From positions 18,674 to 82,673 of the forward strand of contig JAJZBK010000009.1 in NCBI GenBank assembly GCA_021798955.1: a stretch of DNA of 64,000 nucleotides, read 5' to 3'. Below the pieces are notes generated by a model, which was given only the letters and a program-made list of their open reading frames with translations, had not been told where the DNA came from and made no database searches. Shown piece after piece: positions 42,241 through 49,843 of this stretch (positions are counted from its first letter, which is position 1; each line of letters begins with the position of its first letter). The position numbers were made by a program, and so were the translations under genes. Source of the DNA: Actinomycetes bacterium. GTDB taxonomy: Bacteria > Actinomycetota > Acidimicrobiia > Acidimicrobiales > RAAP-2.

Positions 42241-43079
42241 TGGCAGCAGTGACCTCGACTGGTTTGGCCGTGGACGAACGCGGGGCCGGCACGCCGGTCG
42301 TGCTGGTCCACGGGCAGCCGGGTTCGGCGAGGGCGTGGGGGCCTGTCGTCCAGCGGTTGCCTTCCGACCTGCGGGTGCTCGTCCCGGACCGACCCGGCTA
42401 CGGCCGTACGCTGCGAGCAGCGGCCGGGCTCGAGGAGAACGCTGCCGTCCTGGCCGACGAGCTGGCCAGGCGCCGCGCCTCGCCGGCCGTCGTCGTGGGG
42501 CACAGCTACGGAGGCGGGATCGCCCTGCTGTTGGCTGCTCGCAGGCCGGACCTGGTGGCGGCCCTCGTCCTCGTCGGCTCGATCGGCGGACGCGGCAGTG
42601 TCAACACCCTCGACCACCTGCTCGCCGTCCCGGGGGCTGGGGAGGCCGCGGCGGCGGCCGGGTTGGTTGCCACCCCGGCCCTGGCCAGGCTGCGAACGCT
42701 CGCCGTCGGCCTGCGTGGCAGCCGTCGGATGCTCGCGGCCCGGCTCGCCTCGACGCTGCCCGACGACGACCTGGCGGTGCCCGGGGGAGAGGTCGCTCGC
42801 ACGGCCCGCAGCTTCGCCGTCGAGCAGCGGGCGCTGGTGGTCGAATCCGACCGGCTGGAGCGGGCGATCCCGCAGGTGTTGGCACCGACGACCGTCGTCA
42901 GCGGAACGTGGGACACGGTGGTCCCGCCGAGCGCCCAGGCGGCACTGGCTCGGTCAGTGCCCGGGGCTCGGCTGGTCCGCCTCGAAGGCGTCGGTCACTT
43001 CGTCGCCCGCGATGCACCGGACGTCCTGGCGGCGACCATCGAGGAGGCGGCCCGTTCTGTGACGCGCTGGGTGGACTGA
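42240..43079 (+). CDS. Alpha/beta-hydrolase fold enzyme
   Basis: 279 aa. The oxyanion motif is V-H-G-Q-P-G, the nucleophile elbow is GHSYGG, the acid is Asp in S-G-T-W-D-T-V-V-P-P, and the His is in GVGHFVA, so the triad is complete. A cap region of about 60 residues lies in the middle. The substrate is unknown. Overlap with the kinase gene (TGATG) places it in the two-component operon. It is convergent with menF, and a MenH-like role is possible from proximity alone; nothing in its motifs proves this. Confidence 0.88.
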   Translation: MAAVTSTGLAVDERGAGTPVVLVHGQPGSARAWGPVVQRLPSDLRVLVPDRPGYGRTLRAAAGLEENAAVLADELARRRASPAVVVGHSYGGGIALLLAARRPDLVAALVLVGSIGGRGSVNTLDHLLAVPGAGEAAAAAGLVATPALARLRTLAVGLRGSRRMLAARLASTLPDDDLAVPGGEVARTARSFAVEQRALVVESDRLERAIPQVLAPTTVVSGTWDTVVPPSAQAALARSVPGARLVRLEGVGHFVARDAPDVLAATIEEAARSVTRWVD

Positions 43080-43093
43080 GCCGCCTGGCGGGA

Positions 43094-44461
43094 TCAGGCG
43101 GGTGCCGGTGCCGACACGCCCGCGGGAGCGAGCGCGGCGAGCACCGCCCCCAGCTTGAGCTCGACTTCGGCCCGCTCGGTAGCCGCCACGGAAGCCGCCA
43201 CCAGGCCGACGCCGGCACAGACCCGGGCCGTGTCGCCCGTCAGCAGGGCCGAGCGGATGCCGAGCACGAAGACGCCATCGCCGTCGCCGTCGACGTAGCC
43301 GACTGGACCGGCATAGGGGCCGCGCGGCGCTGGTTCAAAGGCCGCGATCCGCTCGAGGGCGGCGGCGCGGGGAGCGCCAGCCACCGCGGGGGTCGGGTGC
43401 AACAGCCGGGTGAGCGTGACGACGTCGGGGGGGTGGTCGCCGGGCATGGCCTGGAGCCGGCCGTGGAGATGCGTTCCCAGGTGGTCGACCGAGCGGAGCC
43501 GCACGACTTCGGGACGCTCGGGCACGGTGAGCGACCGGCACAGCGGACGAAGTGTGCCAGCGATGGCCTCGACCACCAGACGGTGCTCCGTGGCGTCCTT
43601 GGGCGAGGCGAGCAGGCCCTCGGGGTCGTCGCCACGAGCAGCCGTCCCGGCGAGCGGCCAGCTCTCGACCGCCTCGCCACGGCGGGCCACGAGGAGCTCG
43701 GGGCTGGCGCCGACGAACCGGCCACCGGCGGCAGGCAGGACGAAGAGCGTGCAGGTCGGCTCGAGGTCCCGCCAGCGACGCAGCAGGTCGGCCACGTCGG
43801 GCACGTGGCCGAAGGCCACGTCGACGTGGCGGGCGAGGACGACTTTGTCGAGGTCACCCGTCCGGAGGGCAACGAGGGCCTTGTCGACCGCGTCGTCGAA
43901 GTGGGCCGGGCCACCGACCACCACGACGGTCGATGGTTCGGTGGCCCGGTGCGGTAGCCGGTTGCCCGCAGCGGAGCGCCGAGCCAACCAAGCGTCGACG
44001 GACGCGGGGTCAGGGCGCGGTATGGCCTGAGCCGTCGACGTGTCTGCGGCGGTGGTGACGGTGGCCCAGCGCGTGCCGTCGGCCTCTTCGACGTAGAGGA
44101 GCGCCGGCACACGGAGCACCGCCGGAGCCCGTTCGAAGCCGAGGGCTCCGAAGGCCACGACCGGGTGACCGAAGCGTCCCCGTCCGGCACCGACTGGCGG
44201 TGTGCCGACGTCCGCGTGGAGGACCACCTGCCGGAGGTGGTCGAGCACGGCGGCGCCGTCCTCGTCCGGTCCGAGGTCGAGGTCGAACGCAGTGCCGATC
44301 CCGACCATCCTTCGACCACCGTCGTCGAAGAGGATCCCGTCTGGCCCGCCGGCCAGGGCGGCGAGGTCCACCTCGGGTGTCGAACGGGGAGCGAGCCACA
44401 CTCGAACGGCCCGGCGGCCCGGGCCGAAGGCGAGGCGCCGACGTGGGTCGGTGGCGGTCAC
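43094..44461 (-). CDS. menF: Isochorismate synthase (MenF/EntC type)
   Basis: 455 aa. The C-terminal chorismate-binding domain (about 190-445) shows K-V-V-L-A-R, G-A-S-P-E-L-L-V, P-L-A-G-T-A-A-R-G, K-D-A-T-E-H and the closing Y-A-G-P-V-G-Y-V-D...R-V-C-A-G-V-G-L-V-A-A-S pattern. It turns chorismate into isochorismate, the entry to classical menaquinone synthesis (a siderophore role is the alternative). The start GTG 44461 overlaps the menG stop by GTGA. Together with menG it favours menaquinone. Confidence 0.92.
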   Translation of the reverse strand: MTATDPRRRLAFGPGRRAVRVWLAPRSTPEVDLAALAGGPDGILFDDGGRRMVGIGTAFDLDLGPDEDGAAVLDHLRQVVLHADVGTPPVGAGRGRFGHPVVAFGALGFERAPAVLRVPALLYVEEADGTRWATVTTAADTSTAQAIPRPDPASVDAWLARRSAAGNRLPHRATEPSTVVVVGGPAHFDDAVDKALVALRTGDLDKVVLARHVDVAFGHVPDVADLLRRWRDLEPTCTLFVLPAAGGRFVGASPELLVARRGEAVESWPLAGTAARGDDPEGLLASPKDATEHRLVVEAIAGTLRPLCRSLTVPERPEVVRLRSVDHLGTHLHGRLQAMPGDHPPDVVTLTRLLHPTPAVAGAPRAAALERIAAFEPAPRGPYAGPVGYVDGDGDGVFVLGIRSALLTGDTARVCAGVGLVAASVAATERAEVELKLGAVLAALAPAGVSAPAPA

Positions 44462-45252
44462 GGCTCCGAGGGCAGCGGCGACGCGCCCGAGGATGGCGTG
44501 CCCGGGGCCGAGCTGGTCGTGACGGCCGAACCGGACCGGGTGGCGGTCACCAGTTGGCTGGCCCCGCCGAGCAGGGCGCGTCGGTTGACGCCGGAGAAGC
44601 CTGCCCGTACGAGGAGGGTCCGAAGGCGGTCCTCGTCGGGGAGATAGGCCACCGAGCGCGGCAGGTACCGATAGGCCTCGGCGTCGGAGAGCAGGGCGCC
44701 GATGACCGGGACGGCGCGCGTGAACCACAACCGATGGCCCAGCCGAAGCGGGGCCCAGGTCGGTTCTGACACCTCGAGCAGGCTGAGGCGACCGGACGGT
44801 TGGAGGACGCGGGCGAGCTCGGCCAGCACCGCTTCGAGGTCGGTCACGTTGCGGAGCGCGTACCCGCACGTGACGCCGGCGACCGACCCGGTGGCAACCG
44901 GCAGCCGGGCAGCGTCGGCCTGCACCAGCGGCTCCCCGCTGGTGTTGGCTGCCAACATCCCCCACGACAGGTCGACGCCGACGGGTGCCATGCCCTGGTG
45001 CGCCAGCTCGCGGAGGAAGTCCCCGGTGCCGCAGGCGACGTCGAGGACGGTCGAGCCGGCCGGTAGGCCCAGGGAGCGACACGCTCGTCGACGCCAGCGC
45101 ACGTCGAGCCCGAAGGTCATCACCCGGTTGACCAAGTCGTACCGAGGGGCGATGGTGTCGAACATCGAACGGACGAGCGCCGTCTTGTCGGCTCCGGTGG
45201 GCAACGGCGGGTCGGATGGACCTCGCCCGGCTGCCGGGACGGCCCGGCTCAC
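44458..45252 (-). CDS. menG: Demethylmenaquinone methyltransferase (MenG/UbiE)
   Basis: 264 aa class-I SAM methyltransferase. It has M-F-D-T-I-A-P-R-Y-D-L-V-N, the SAM-binding V-L-D-V-A-C-G-T-G-D, and the R-N-V-T-D motif typical of UbiE/MenG. It performs the last methylation of menaquinone. A 25-residue Ser/Pro/Thr tail is unconserved. Start overlaps the merR stop (GTGA), and the stop overlaps the menF start, so merR, menG and menF form one transcript. The only quinone evidence here is menaquinone-type. Confidence 0.94.
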   Translation of the reverse strand: MSRAVPAAGRGPSDPPLPTGADKTALVRSMFDTIAPRYDLVNRVMTFGLDVRWRRRACRSLGLPAGSTVLDVACGTGDFLRELAHQGMAPVGVDLSWGMLAANTSGEPLVQADAARLPVATGSVAGVTCGYALRNVTDLEAVLAELARVLQPSGRLSLLEVSEPTWAPLRLGHRLWFTRAVPVIGALLSDAEAYRYLPRSVAYLPDEDRLRTLLVRAGFSGVNRRALLGGASQLVTATRSGSAVTTSSAPGTPSSGASPLPSEP

Positions 45253-46049
45253 GAGTGCGCTCGCGTCGAACCGGCGGGCACGCGATGGTCGCGGTGCTCC
45301 GCGGGGTGCTCCTGCTCGATGTGCGCCAGGGCGGCCCGCAGGAGCACGCGGGTGAAGTGGTGCCCGACGAGGGTGGTCACGGCGCCGAGCATGTCGGTGT
45401 AGGCCTCGACGAGCTCCGGCGGGTCGTCACCGGCCAGCTGGGGGTGGCGTTCGCCGGACCAGTCCGCATCGGTGCCGCCGACGCGCAGCCTGCTCCGCAC
45501 GTGGTCGGCGAAGAGGTCGACCGCGGCAGCGGCGACGACCTCGGTGGCCTCGTGGTACCGGCGGGCCAGCGCCAGCACGTCGTCGTAGGGGACACCGCGC
45601 TCGAGGATGGAGAGCCCGGCCCGCACGGCATCGACGTCCTCCTCGGTGAAGCGGTCCTCGCTCCCGATGCGGCGGGGGACCAGCAGTCCCTCGGTGACCA
45701 ACGCCTGGAGGAGGCCGACCGGGACACCCGTGCGGGCGGCGAGGTCCGAGAGCGTCAGCCCACACGACTGGTCCGGCCCATCGGCACCGCGGCCGGCCGA
45801 AAGCTCGGCGACGAGCGCCTGGTCGGCCGTGTCGAGCTCGCCGTTGACCACCCGGGCGATCGCGGCCAGGGTGAAGCCGCGTTCGCGTAGTGCGCGCACC
45901 CGTTCGAGGCGGGTCACGTGGTCGTCGTTGTAGAAGCCGAGCCGACCGACCCGACGGGGGGGCTCGAGCAGACCTTTGCCTTGGTAGTAGCGGATGGTGT
46001 CGACGCTCATCCCGGTTCGACGGGCCAGCTCCTCCACGCGCAGTTCCAC
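45249..46049 (-). CDS. MerR-family regulator heading the menG-menF operon
   Basis: 266 aa from GTG 46049. The N-terminal MerR helix-turn-helix and wing (R-T-G-M-S-V-D-T-I-R-Y-Y-Q-G-K-G-L-L-E-P-P) are followed by the coiled-coil dimerisation helix. A second HTH-like segment (L-A-A-R-T-G-V-P-V-G-L-L-Q-A-L) at about 100-125 and an all-helical C-terminus follow. No metal-binding Cys cluster is visible; Cys occurs once (S-C-G). It is likely auto-regulated through the palindrome at 46055-46067 and so may set menaquinone gene expression; the ligand is unknown. Confidence 0.88.
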   Translation of the reverse strand: MELRVEELARRTGMSVDTIRYYQGKGLLEPPRRVGRLGFYNDDHVTRLERVRALRERGFTLAAIARVVNGELDTADQALVAELSAGRGADGPDQSCGLTLSDLAARTGVPVGLLQALVTEGLLVPRRIGSEDRFTEEDVDAVRAGLSILERGVPYDDVLALARRYHEATEVVAAAAVDLFADHVRSRLRVGGTDADWSGERHPQLAGDDPPELVEAYTDMLGAVTTLVGHHFTRVLLRAALAHIEQEHPAEHRDHRVPAGSTRAHS

Positions 46050-46067
46050 GCCTCTACTCTAGGAGTA
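46050..46067 (-). promoter_or_regulatory. merR operon promoter with overlapping palindrome
   Basis: Minus-strand TAGAGT (46061-46056), six bases, GTG 46049: leaderless spacing. A perfect 13-bp inverted repeat TACTC-TAG-GAGTA (46055-46067) covers the -10, a natural operator for the MerR-type protein. Confidence 0.6.
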
Positions 46068-46090
46068 AATGCTCGAACGGTGTGAGCAGG

Positions 46091-46146
46091 CCCGTGTCAG
46101 CAGGCCCGTGTCAGCAGACCCGTGTCAGCAGACCCGTGTCAGCAGG
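46091..46146. repeat. Four 14-bp tandem units upstream of the merR operon
   Basis: CCCGTGTCAGCAG[GA] repeated four times, with a fifth degenerate partial copy before it (46081-46090). It lies 30 bp or more upstream of the merR -10 and downstream of the maoC stop. No ORF crosses it convincingly. Confidence 0.9.
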
Positions 46147-46206
46147 GCGCAGGCCTGCGAGCCTGCTCCCGCGTGCTGACGCCGAGCGAGCGCCAGCCTG
46201 GCGGTC

Positions 46207-46662
46207 TCAGCGGTAGTAGCGGTAGACGACCTGGGCCACGCAGCTCGGCTTGGCCGCGCCTTCGACCTCGATCGTCACGTCGAGGGCCACCTGGATCCCT
46301 CCGTCGAAGGTGTCGACCGCGGCCACCGTGGCGCCGAGCCGCACGGAGCTGCCGACCGGAACGGGCGAAGGGAAACGCACCCGGTTGCACCCGTAGTTGA
46401 CGCCGAAGCTGGTCCCTTCGACGCGCAGGACCTCGCTGAGGAGGACGGGCGCCAGCGAGAGCGTCAGGTAGCCGTGGGCGATCGGCCCACCGAAGGGCCC
46501 GGCCGCGGCCCGTACGGGGTCGACGTGGATCCACTGGTGGTCCCCGGTGGCATCGGCGAAGAGGTCGACCTGGTCCTGGTCAACCCGGTGCCAGGCGCTG
46601 TAGCCGAGGTGCTGGCCGACGAAGGACGAGAAGGCGTCGAGGTCGCTGACGGTGGTGGTCAT
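46207..46662 (-). CDS. MaoC-like (R)-specific enoyl-CoA hydratase family protein
   Basis: 151 aa hot-dog-fold protein from ATG 46662. The hydratase-2 motif A-T-G-D-H-Q-W-I-H-V-D-P...F-G-G-P-I-A-H-G-Y-L carries the Asp and His of the active site. Family members (NodN/PhaJ-like) hydrate trans-2-enoyl-CoA. No fatty-acid genes are adjacent, so the pathway is open. It is divergent from the VIT-family gene; each has its own leaderless promoter. Confidence 0.9.
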   Translation of the reverse strand: MTTTVSDLDAFSSFVGQHLGYSAWHRVDQDQVDLFADATGDHQWIHVDPVRAAAGPFGGPIAHGYLTLSLAPVLLSEVLRVEGTSFGVNYGCNRVRFPSPVPVGSSVRLGATVAAVDTFDGGIQVALDVTIEVEGAAKPSCVAQVVYRYYR

Positions 46663-46674
46663 GAGCCGAGCGTA
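46663..46674 (-). promoter_or_regulatory. Leaderless promoter of the MaoC-like gene
   Basis: Minus-strand TACGCT (46674-46669), six bases, ATG 46662. Exact leaderless spacing supports this ATG rather than the in-frame ATG at 46695. Confidence 0.6.
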
Positions 46675-46770
46675 CGGCAGCCAGGCATGGCCCACCAGAG
46701 GGCTGCCGGTCGTCCTGCGCAGGCACGCCTACCGTCTCCGGTGAGTTCTCCCTCACCCGAGGCTCTTTCG

Positions 46771-46782
46771 TACCATCGCGGC
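46771..46782 (+). promoter_or_regulatory. Leaderless promoter of the VIT-family gene
   Basis: TACCAT (46771-46776), six bases, ATG 46783. Confidence 0.6.
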
Positions 46783-47478
46783 ATGGAGTACGAGCACCAC
46801 CACCGGAACCTGCAGGGTGGCGGGGCGCGCGCCGCCGTCTTCGGCGTGAGCGACGGCCTCGTCTCCAACGTGGCGCTCGTGCTCGGCATCGCCGGCGCCC
46901 AGTCGTCGGGGGGTGCCGTGCGCCTGGCCGGTCTGGCTGGCCTGATCGGCGGTGCCTTCTCGATGGCGGCCGGCGAGTACGTCTCGATGCGGGCCCAGTC
47001 GGAGCTGTTCGAGCGCGAGCTGGCCGTCGAGCGCGAGGCCATCCGGCAGGAGCCTGAGGGCGAACGTGATGAGCTCGCCCTCATCTACCGCGACCGTGGG
47101 GTCGGACCGCAGCTCGCCGACGCCCTGTCGGCCGAGATGATGCGCGATCCCGAGCTCGCCTTGCAGACCCATGCCCGCGAGGAGCTGGGCATCGACCCCG
47201 AGCAGACGGGGAACCCGCTCCAGGCTGCCGTCTCGTCGTTCCTCACCTTCGCCGTGGGGGCACTGATCCCCCTCCTGCCATGGCTGTTCGTCCAGGGAGC
47301 GACGGCGATCGCGTGGTCGGTGGGCTTGGGTGGCGCTGCTGCCCTGTCCGTCGGAGCGGGGCTCTCCTACTTCACCGGACGGTCGTGGTGGTGGTCGGCC
47401 ACCCGACAGCTCCTGGTGGCCGCGGCCGCCGCCGGGGTGACGACGCTCATCGGCCACGCTGTCGGGCACGGTGGCTAG
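46783..47478 (+). CDS. VIT1/CCC1-family iron/manganese transporter
   Basis: 231 aa with five membrane helices. Family motifs include the N-terminal His-rich M-E-Y-E-H-H-H, F-G-V-S-D-G-L-V-S-N, and A-A-G-E-Y-V-S-M-R-A-Q-S-E, followed by a charged cytoplasmic helical pair (E-R-E-L-A-V-E-R-E) and a Pro-rich P-L-L-P-W loop. Relatives export Fe2+ or Mn2+ from the cytosol. No ferritin-like domain is fused. Nothing nearby shows how metal level is sensed. Confidence 0.92.
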   Translation: MEYEHHHRNLQGGGARAAVFGVSDGLVSNVALVLGIAGAQSSGGAVRLAGLAGLIGGAFSMAAGEYVSMRAQSELFERELAVEREAIRQEPEGERDELALIYRDRGVGPQLADALSAEMMRDPELALQTHAREELGIDPEQTGNPLQAAVSSFLTFAVGALIPLLPWLFVQGATAIAWSVGLGGAAALSVGAGLSYFTGRSWWWSATRQLLVAAAAAGVTTLIGHAVGHGG

Positions 47479-47521
47479 GACCGGTCGAGTCCCCCGGACG
47501 CGCACCCGCCAGCATGGTCGT

Positions 47522-48532
47522 TCACTCCGGCGGCGCTGGCGTTAGGTCCGGTAGGCCGCTTGGTGGGTCGCTCGCCGCGAGGTGGCGCACGTAGCTGCGA
47601 TCAGTACGAGCCAGAGAGAAGCCCAGCGAGCGGTAGAGGTGCAGGGCGCTGTCGTTGGCTGCGTCGACGTAGAGCATGGCAGTACGCAACCCAGCCCGCT
47701 CCATCCGTTCGAGCCCGGCCACCACGAGGGCCCGGCCGATCCCGCTGCCGTGGGCGTCGGGGTCGACTCCGATGACATAGATCTCGCCGACCGGCGGGTC
47801 CTCCTCGTCGTGCACCCTCGTCCAGCACGATCCCACGAGCTGGCCGTCGATCTCGCCGAGAAGGAGATCGGCCGGGTCGAACCACGCTTCACGCTCCCGT
47901 TCGAGAAGGGTGGCCCTCGTCCACGCCCCCTGCTCGGGATGGCCGGCGAAGGCGCGGTTGTTGACTACTAGCCAGGCATCCTCGTCGGCGCCAGGACGAA
48001 AGGGACGGATCCGCAGGTCGTCACGGATGCGGGAACGCGGCCGGTGACGCCCTGGGAGTGGTGCCCGCAACTGGAGCAGGGTTCGGTCGACGGCAAAGCC
48101 GCACCTGGCTGCCACGTCGTCGTCGGACTGGTCGGCGTCGTGTACCCACAGGTGCAGCGGCGTCCCGGTGGCCTCGGGTGCCGCTGCGAGGACGTCGCGG
48201 AGCGCGGTCACCAGCGGGGCCACCACCGCTCCCCGGCGCGCCTCGGCGGCCGGAGCCACGGCAACTTCGACGACCTGGCCCAGGCCACCGCCGTCAGCGG
48301 GCCCGGCGACCCCGACGGCGTCGACGGCACCCTCCTCGGTGGACGCGGTGGCGACCGTGACGCCGACGGTCGTCTGGCCAGCGAGCCAGCTGGTGAGCAT
48401 GCCAGCCACGTGCTCGCCAAAGGCGGGCCGGCCTCGTCGCTCGGCGACCTCTTCGAGGAGCCCGACGATCGCCGCACCCAGCGAAGCGTCGGACCGCTCG
48501 TGGACCTGCACCTCGACAGCCGGCTGCACCAT
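47522..48532 (-). CDS. mshD: MshD-like mycothiol synthase (tandem GNAT acetyltransferase)
   Basis: 336 aa with two GNAT modules. The C-terminal one is well conserved: G-E-I-Y-V-I-G-V-D-P-D-A-H-G-S-G-I-G-R-A-L and A-M-L-Y-V-D-A-A-N-D-S-A-L-H-L-Y. That match is the MshD pattern, acetylating Cys-GlcN-Ins to mycothiol, the main thiol of actinobacteria. The N-terminal module (about 30-150) is degenerate, as in known MshD. ATG 48532 is the likely start, divergent from nth with overlapping promoters. Other Msh genes are not in the window. Confidence 0.82.
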   Translation of the reverse strand: MVQPAVEVQVHERSDASLGAAIVGLLEEVAERRGRPAFGEHVAGMLTSWLAGQTTVGVTVATASTEEGAVDAVGVAGPADGGGLGQVVEVAVAPAAEARRGAVVAPLVTALRDVLAAAPEATGTPLHLWVHDADQSDDDVAARCGFAVDRTLLQLRAPLPGRHRPRSRIRDDLRIRPFRPGADEDAWLVVNNRAFAGHPEQGAWTRATLLEREREAWFDPADLLLGEIDGQLVGSCWTRVHDEEDPPVGEIYVIGVDPDAHGSGIGRALVVAGLERMERAGLRTAMLYVDAANDSALHLYRSLGFSLARTDRSYVRHLAASDPPSGLPDLTPAPPE

Positions 48533-48564
48533 GAACCGGGACGCTACCGGTAGTCTCCTCAGCT
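48533..48564. promoter_or_regulatory. Divergent mshD/nth promoter pair
   Basis: The mshD -10 (minus-strand TAGCGT, 48546-48541) lies eight bases from ATG 48532. The nth -10 (TAGTCT, 48551-48556) lies eight bases from GTG 48565. The hexamers are four bases apart around CTACCGGTAG, so polymerase could occupy only one at a time. Confidence 0.5.
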
Positions 48565-49221
48565 GTGGCCCGACCCCGGAGCCCCCGTGGTCGGGCACGT
48601 GAGACGGATCGCCGCCTCGCCGTCCTCTACCCAGGGACGGCCCGAGAGCTCTGTGCGCTCGACTACCGGAACCCCTTCGAGCTGCTGGTCGCCGCCATCC
48701 TCTCGGCGCAGTGCACGGATGCCCGAGTCAACGCCGTCACCCCGCGCCTCTTCGCCCGCTACCCCGATGCCGAGGCGCTGGCTGCCGCCTCACCGGACGA
48801 CGTCGAGGCGCTGGTGCGCCCCACCGGCTTCTACCGGGCCAAGACAGCCAACCTTCTGGCCATGGCCGACGTCCTGGTTCGACAGTTCGGTGGAGACGTC
48901 CCTCGGCGACGGGAGGAGCTCGTGACCCTGCCGGGCGTCGGGCGGAAGACGGCGAACGTGGTGCGCAGCGTGGCCTTCGGGCTTCCGGGCCTTCCGGTCG
49001 ATACCCACGTGGGCAGATTGTCGCGGCGGCTCGGGCTGACCCAGGCGACCGACCCCGAGGTGGTCGAGCGGGAGGTGGGGGCGCTCTTGCCAGCGCGCGA
49101 CCACGGCGTGTTCAGCCTCCGCCTGATCCTCCACGGCCGCGCCGTCTGCCGCGCCAGACGGCCTCGTTGCGAGGAGTGTGCCCTTGCCGACTACTGCCCG
49201 ACGGCCGCGGCGGAGCCATGA
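48565..49221 (+). CDS. nth: Endonuclease III (DNA glycosylase/AP lyase)
   Basis: 218 aa. The helix-hairpin-helix [13 protein letters not shown] contains the catalytic Lys, and the catalytic Asp is in P-V-D-T-H-V-G-R-L. The C-terminal iron-sulphur ligands follow the C-x6-C-x2-C-x5-C spacing (C-R-A-R-R-P-R-C-E-E-C...C). It removes oxidised pyrimidines from DNA and nicks the abasic site. GTG 48565 is set by promoter spacing. Confidence 0.97.
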   Translation: MARPRSPRGRARETDRRLAVLYPGTARELCALDYRNPFELLVAAILSAQCTDARVNAVTPRLFARYPDAEALAAASPDDVEALVRPTGFYRAKTANLLAMADVLVRQFGGDVPRRREELVTLPGVGRKTANVVRSVAFGLPGLPVDTHVGRLSRRLGLTQATDPEVVEREVGALLPARDHGVFSLRLILHGRAVCRARRPRCEECALADYCPTAAAEP

Positions 49222-49519
49222 CGTAGTTGCACAAGGGATGAAATAGCACGACGACGTGGACGCCGAAAAAAAAATCCTTCGATTGATTGGAACAAGCCGC
49301 CAAAACGTGGTGTTCTAAGCAGTACTCGGAACCGGTTCCCGCCACCTGGTTCCGTGGAGCGGTGCCCGGGATCCGCCGCCCGGCCCGCTCGCGCGAGGGC
49401 GCCCTTCGGGGCGCCCTCGCCGCGTCCGGGCTTCGGTGCGCCTCCTCGGGACGTGCGCCGCGTCGCGGAGGGGCCTCACGGTCCAAAGGGACGGGAGCCT
49501 GCCGGTGGGGTCGGGGGGC
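49222..49519. other. 298-bp intergenic stretch with AT-rich patch and palindromes
   Basis: No convincing gene. The first 100 bases are distinctly AT-richer than everything around, including a run of nine A (49266-49274). A perfect 12-bp palindrome GGAACCGGTTCC lies at 49328-49339, with GGTTCC repeated shortly after. A strong hairpin is at 49393-49420. It may hold the nth terminator, a small RNA or a remnant of inserted DNA. Confidence 0.6.
49393..49420 (+). terminator. Perfect 12-bp hairpin with UUCG loop
   Basis: GCGAGGGCGCCC, loop TTCG, then the exact complement. C(UUCG)G is an extra-stable tetraloop. No U-run follows, so it would be a non-canonical terminator or the end of a structured RNA. 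It lies 170 bp after nth and 100 bp before the RHH promoter. Confidence 0.5.
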
Positions 49520-49531
49520 TACCGTGAGGAC
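49520..49531 (+). promoter_or_regulatory. Leaderless promoter of the RHH/PIN-like pair
   Basis: TACCGT (49520-49525), six bases, ATG 49532. The spacer GAGGAC could instead be read as a Shine-Dalgarno, but it abuts the start. Confidence 0.55.
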
Positions 49532-49843
49532 ATGGTGACCAAGCGTTCGGTGTCCCTTCCCGATACCGTCGCCGCGGCCGTCGAGACGGCGGCAGCCGAA
49601 GACGGGGTGTCCTTCAGTGCATGGCTGGCCGCCGCGGCAGACCGGCAGCTCCGGATCCGGGAGGGGCTGCGTGGCGTCGAGGCGTGGGAGGCCGAAGCAG
49701 GGTCGCTCACTGCCGAGGAGCTGGCCGAGGGCGAGGCGTTGCTGGCACGGCTGTTGGCCGGCTTCGGAGCACGAGTCCGACCTGGTGTCGCCGCCATGGT
49801 GCGGCCGGCGGTTGCCTCGGCGTCCAAGGTGCGGCGACGTTGA
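49532..49843 (+). CDS. Ribbon-helix-helix antitoxin-like protein
   Basis: 103 aa. The N-terminus K-R-S-V-S-L-P-D-T-V-A-A-A-V followed by S-F-S-A-W-L-A-A-A-A-D is the CopG/RHH DNA-binding fold (strand, then two helices) at about 3-42. The remainder is acidic then basic, as in antitoxins whose tail binds the toxin. The stop overlaps the next start (TTGA). With the PIN-like partner this is a VapBC-type arrangement, probably auto-regulated. Confidence 0.8.
   Translation: MVTKRSVSLPDTVAAAVETAAAEDGVSFSAWLAAAADRQLRIREGLRGVEAWEAEAGSLTAEELAEGEALLARLLAGFGARVRPGVAAMVRPAVASASKVRRR

Noticed and set aside
49266..49274. Run of nine A as a phase-variable switch
   Set aside because: It lies in no reading frame and far from any promoter element I can identify; kept only as part of the anomalous intergenic stretch.
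49222..49330. tRNA gene suggested by GTTCTAA in the AT-rich patch
   Set aside because: No acceptor, D-arm or anticodon stem can be folded around it, and no CCA-end pairing was found.
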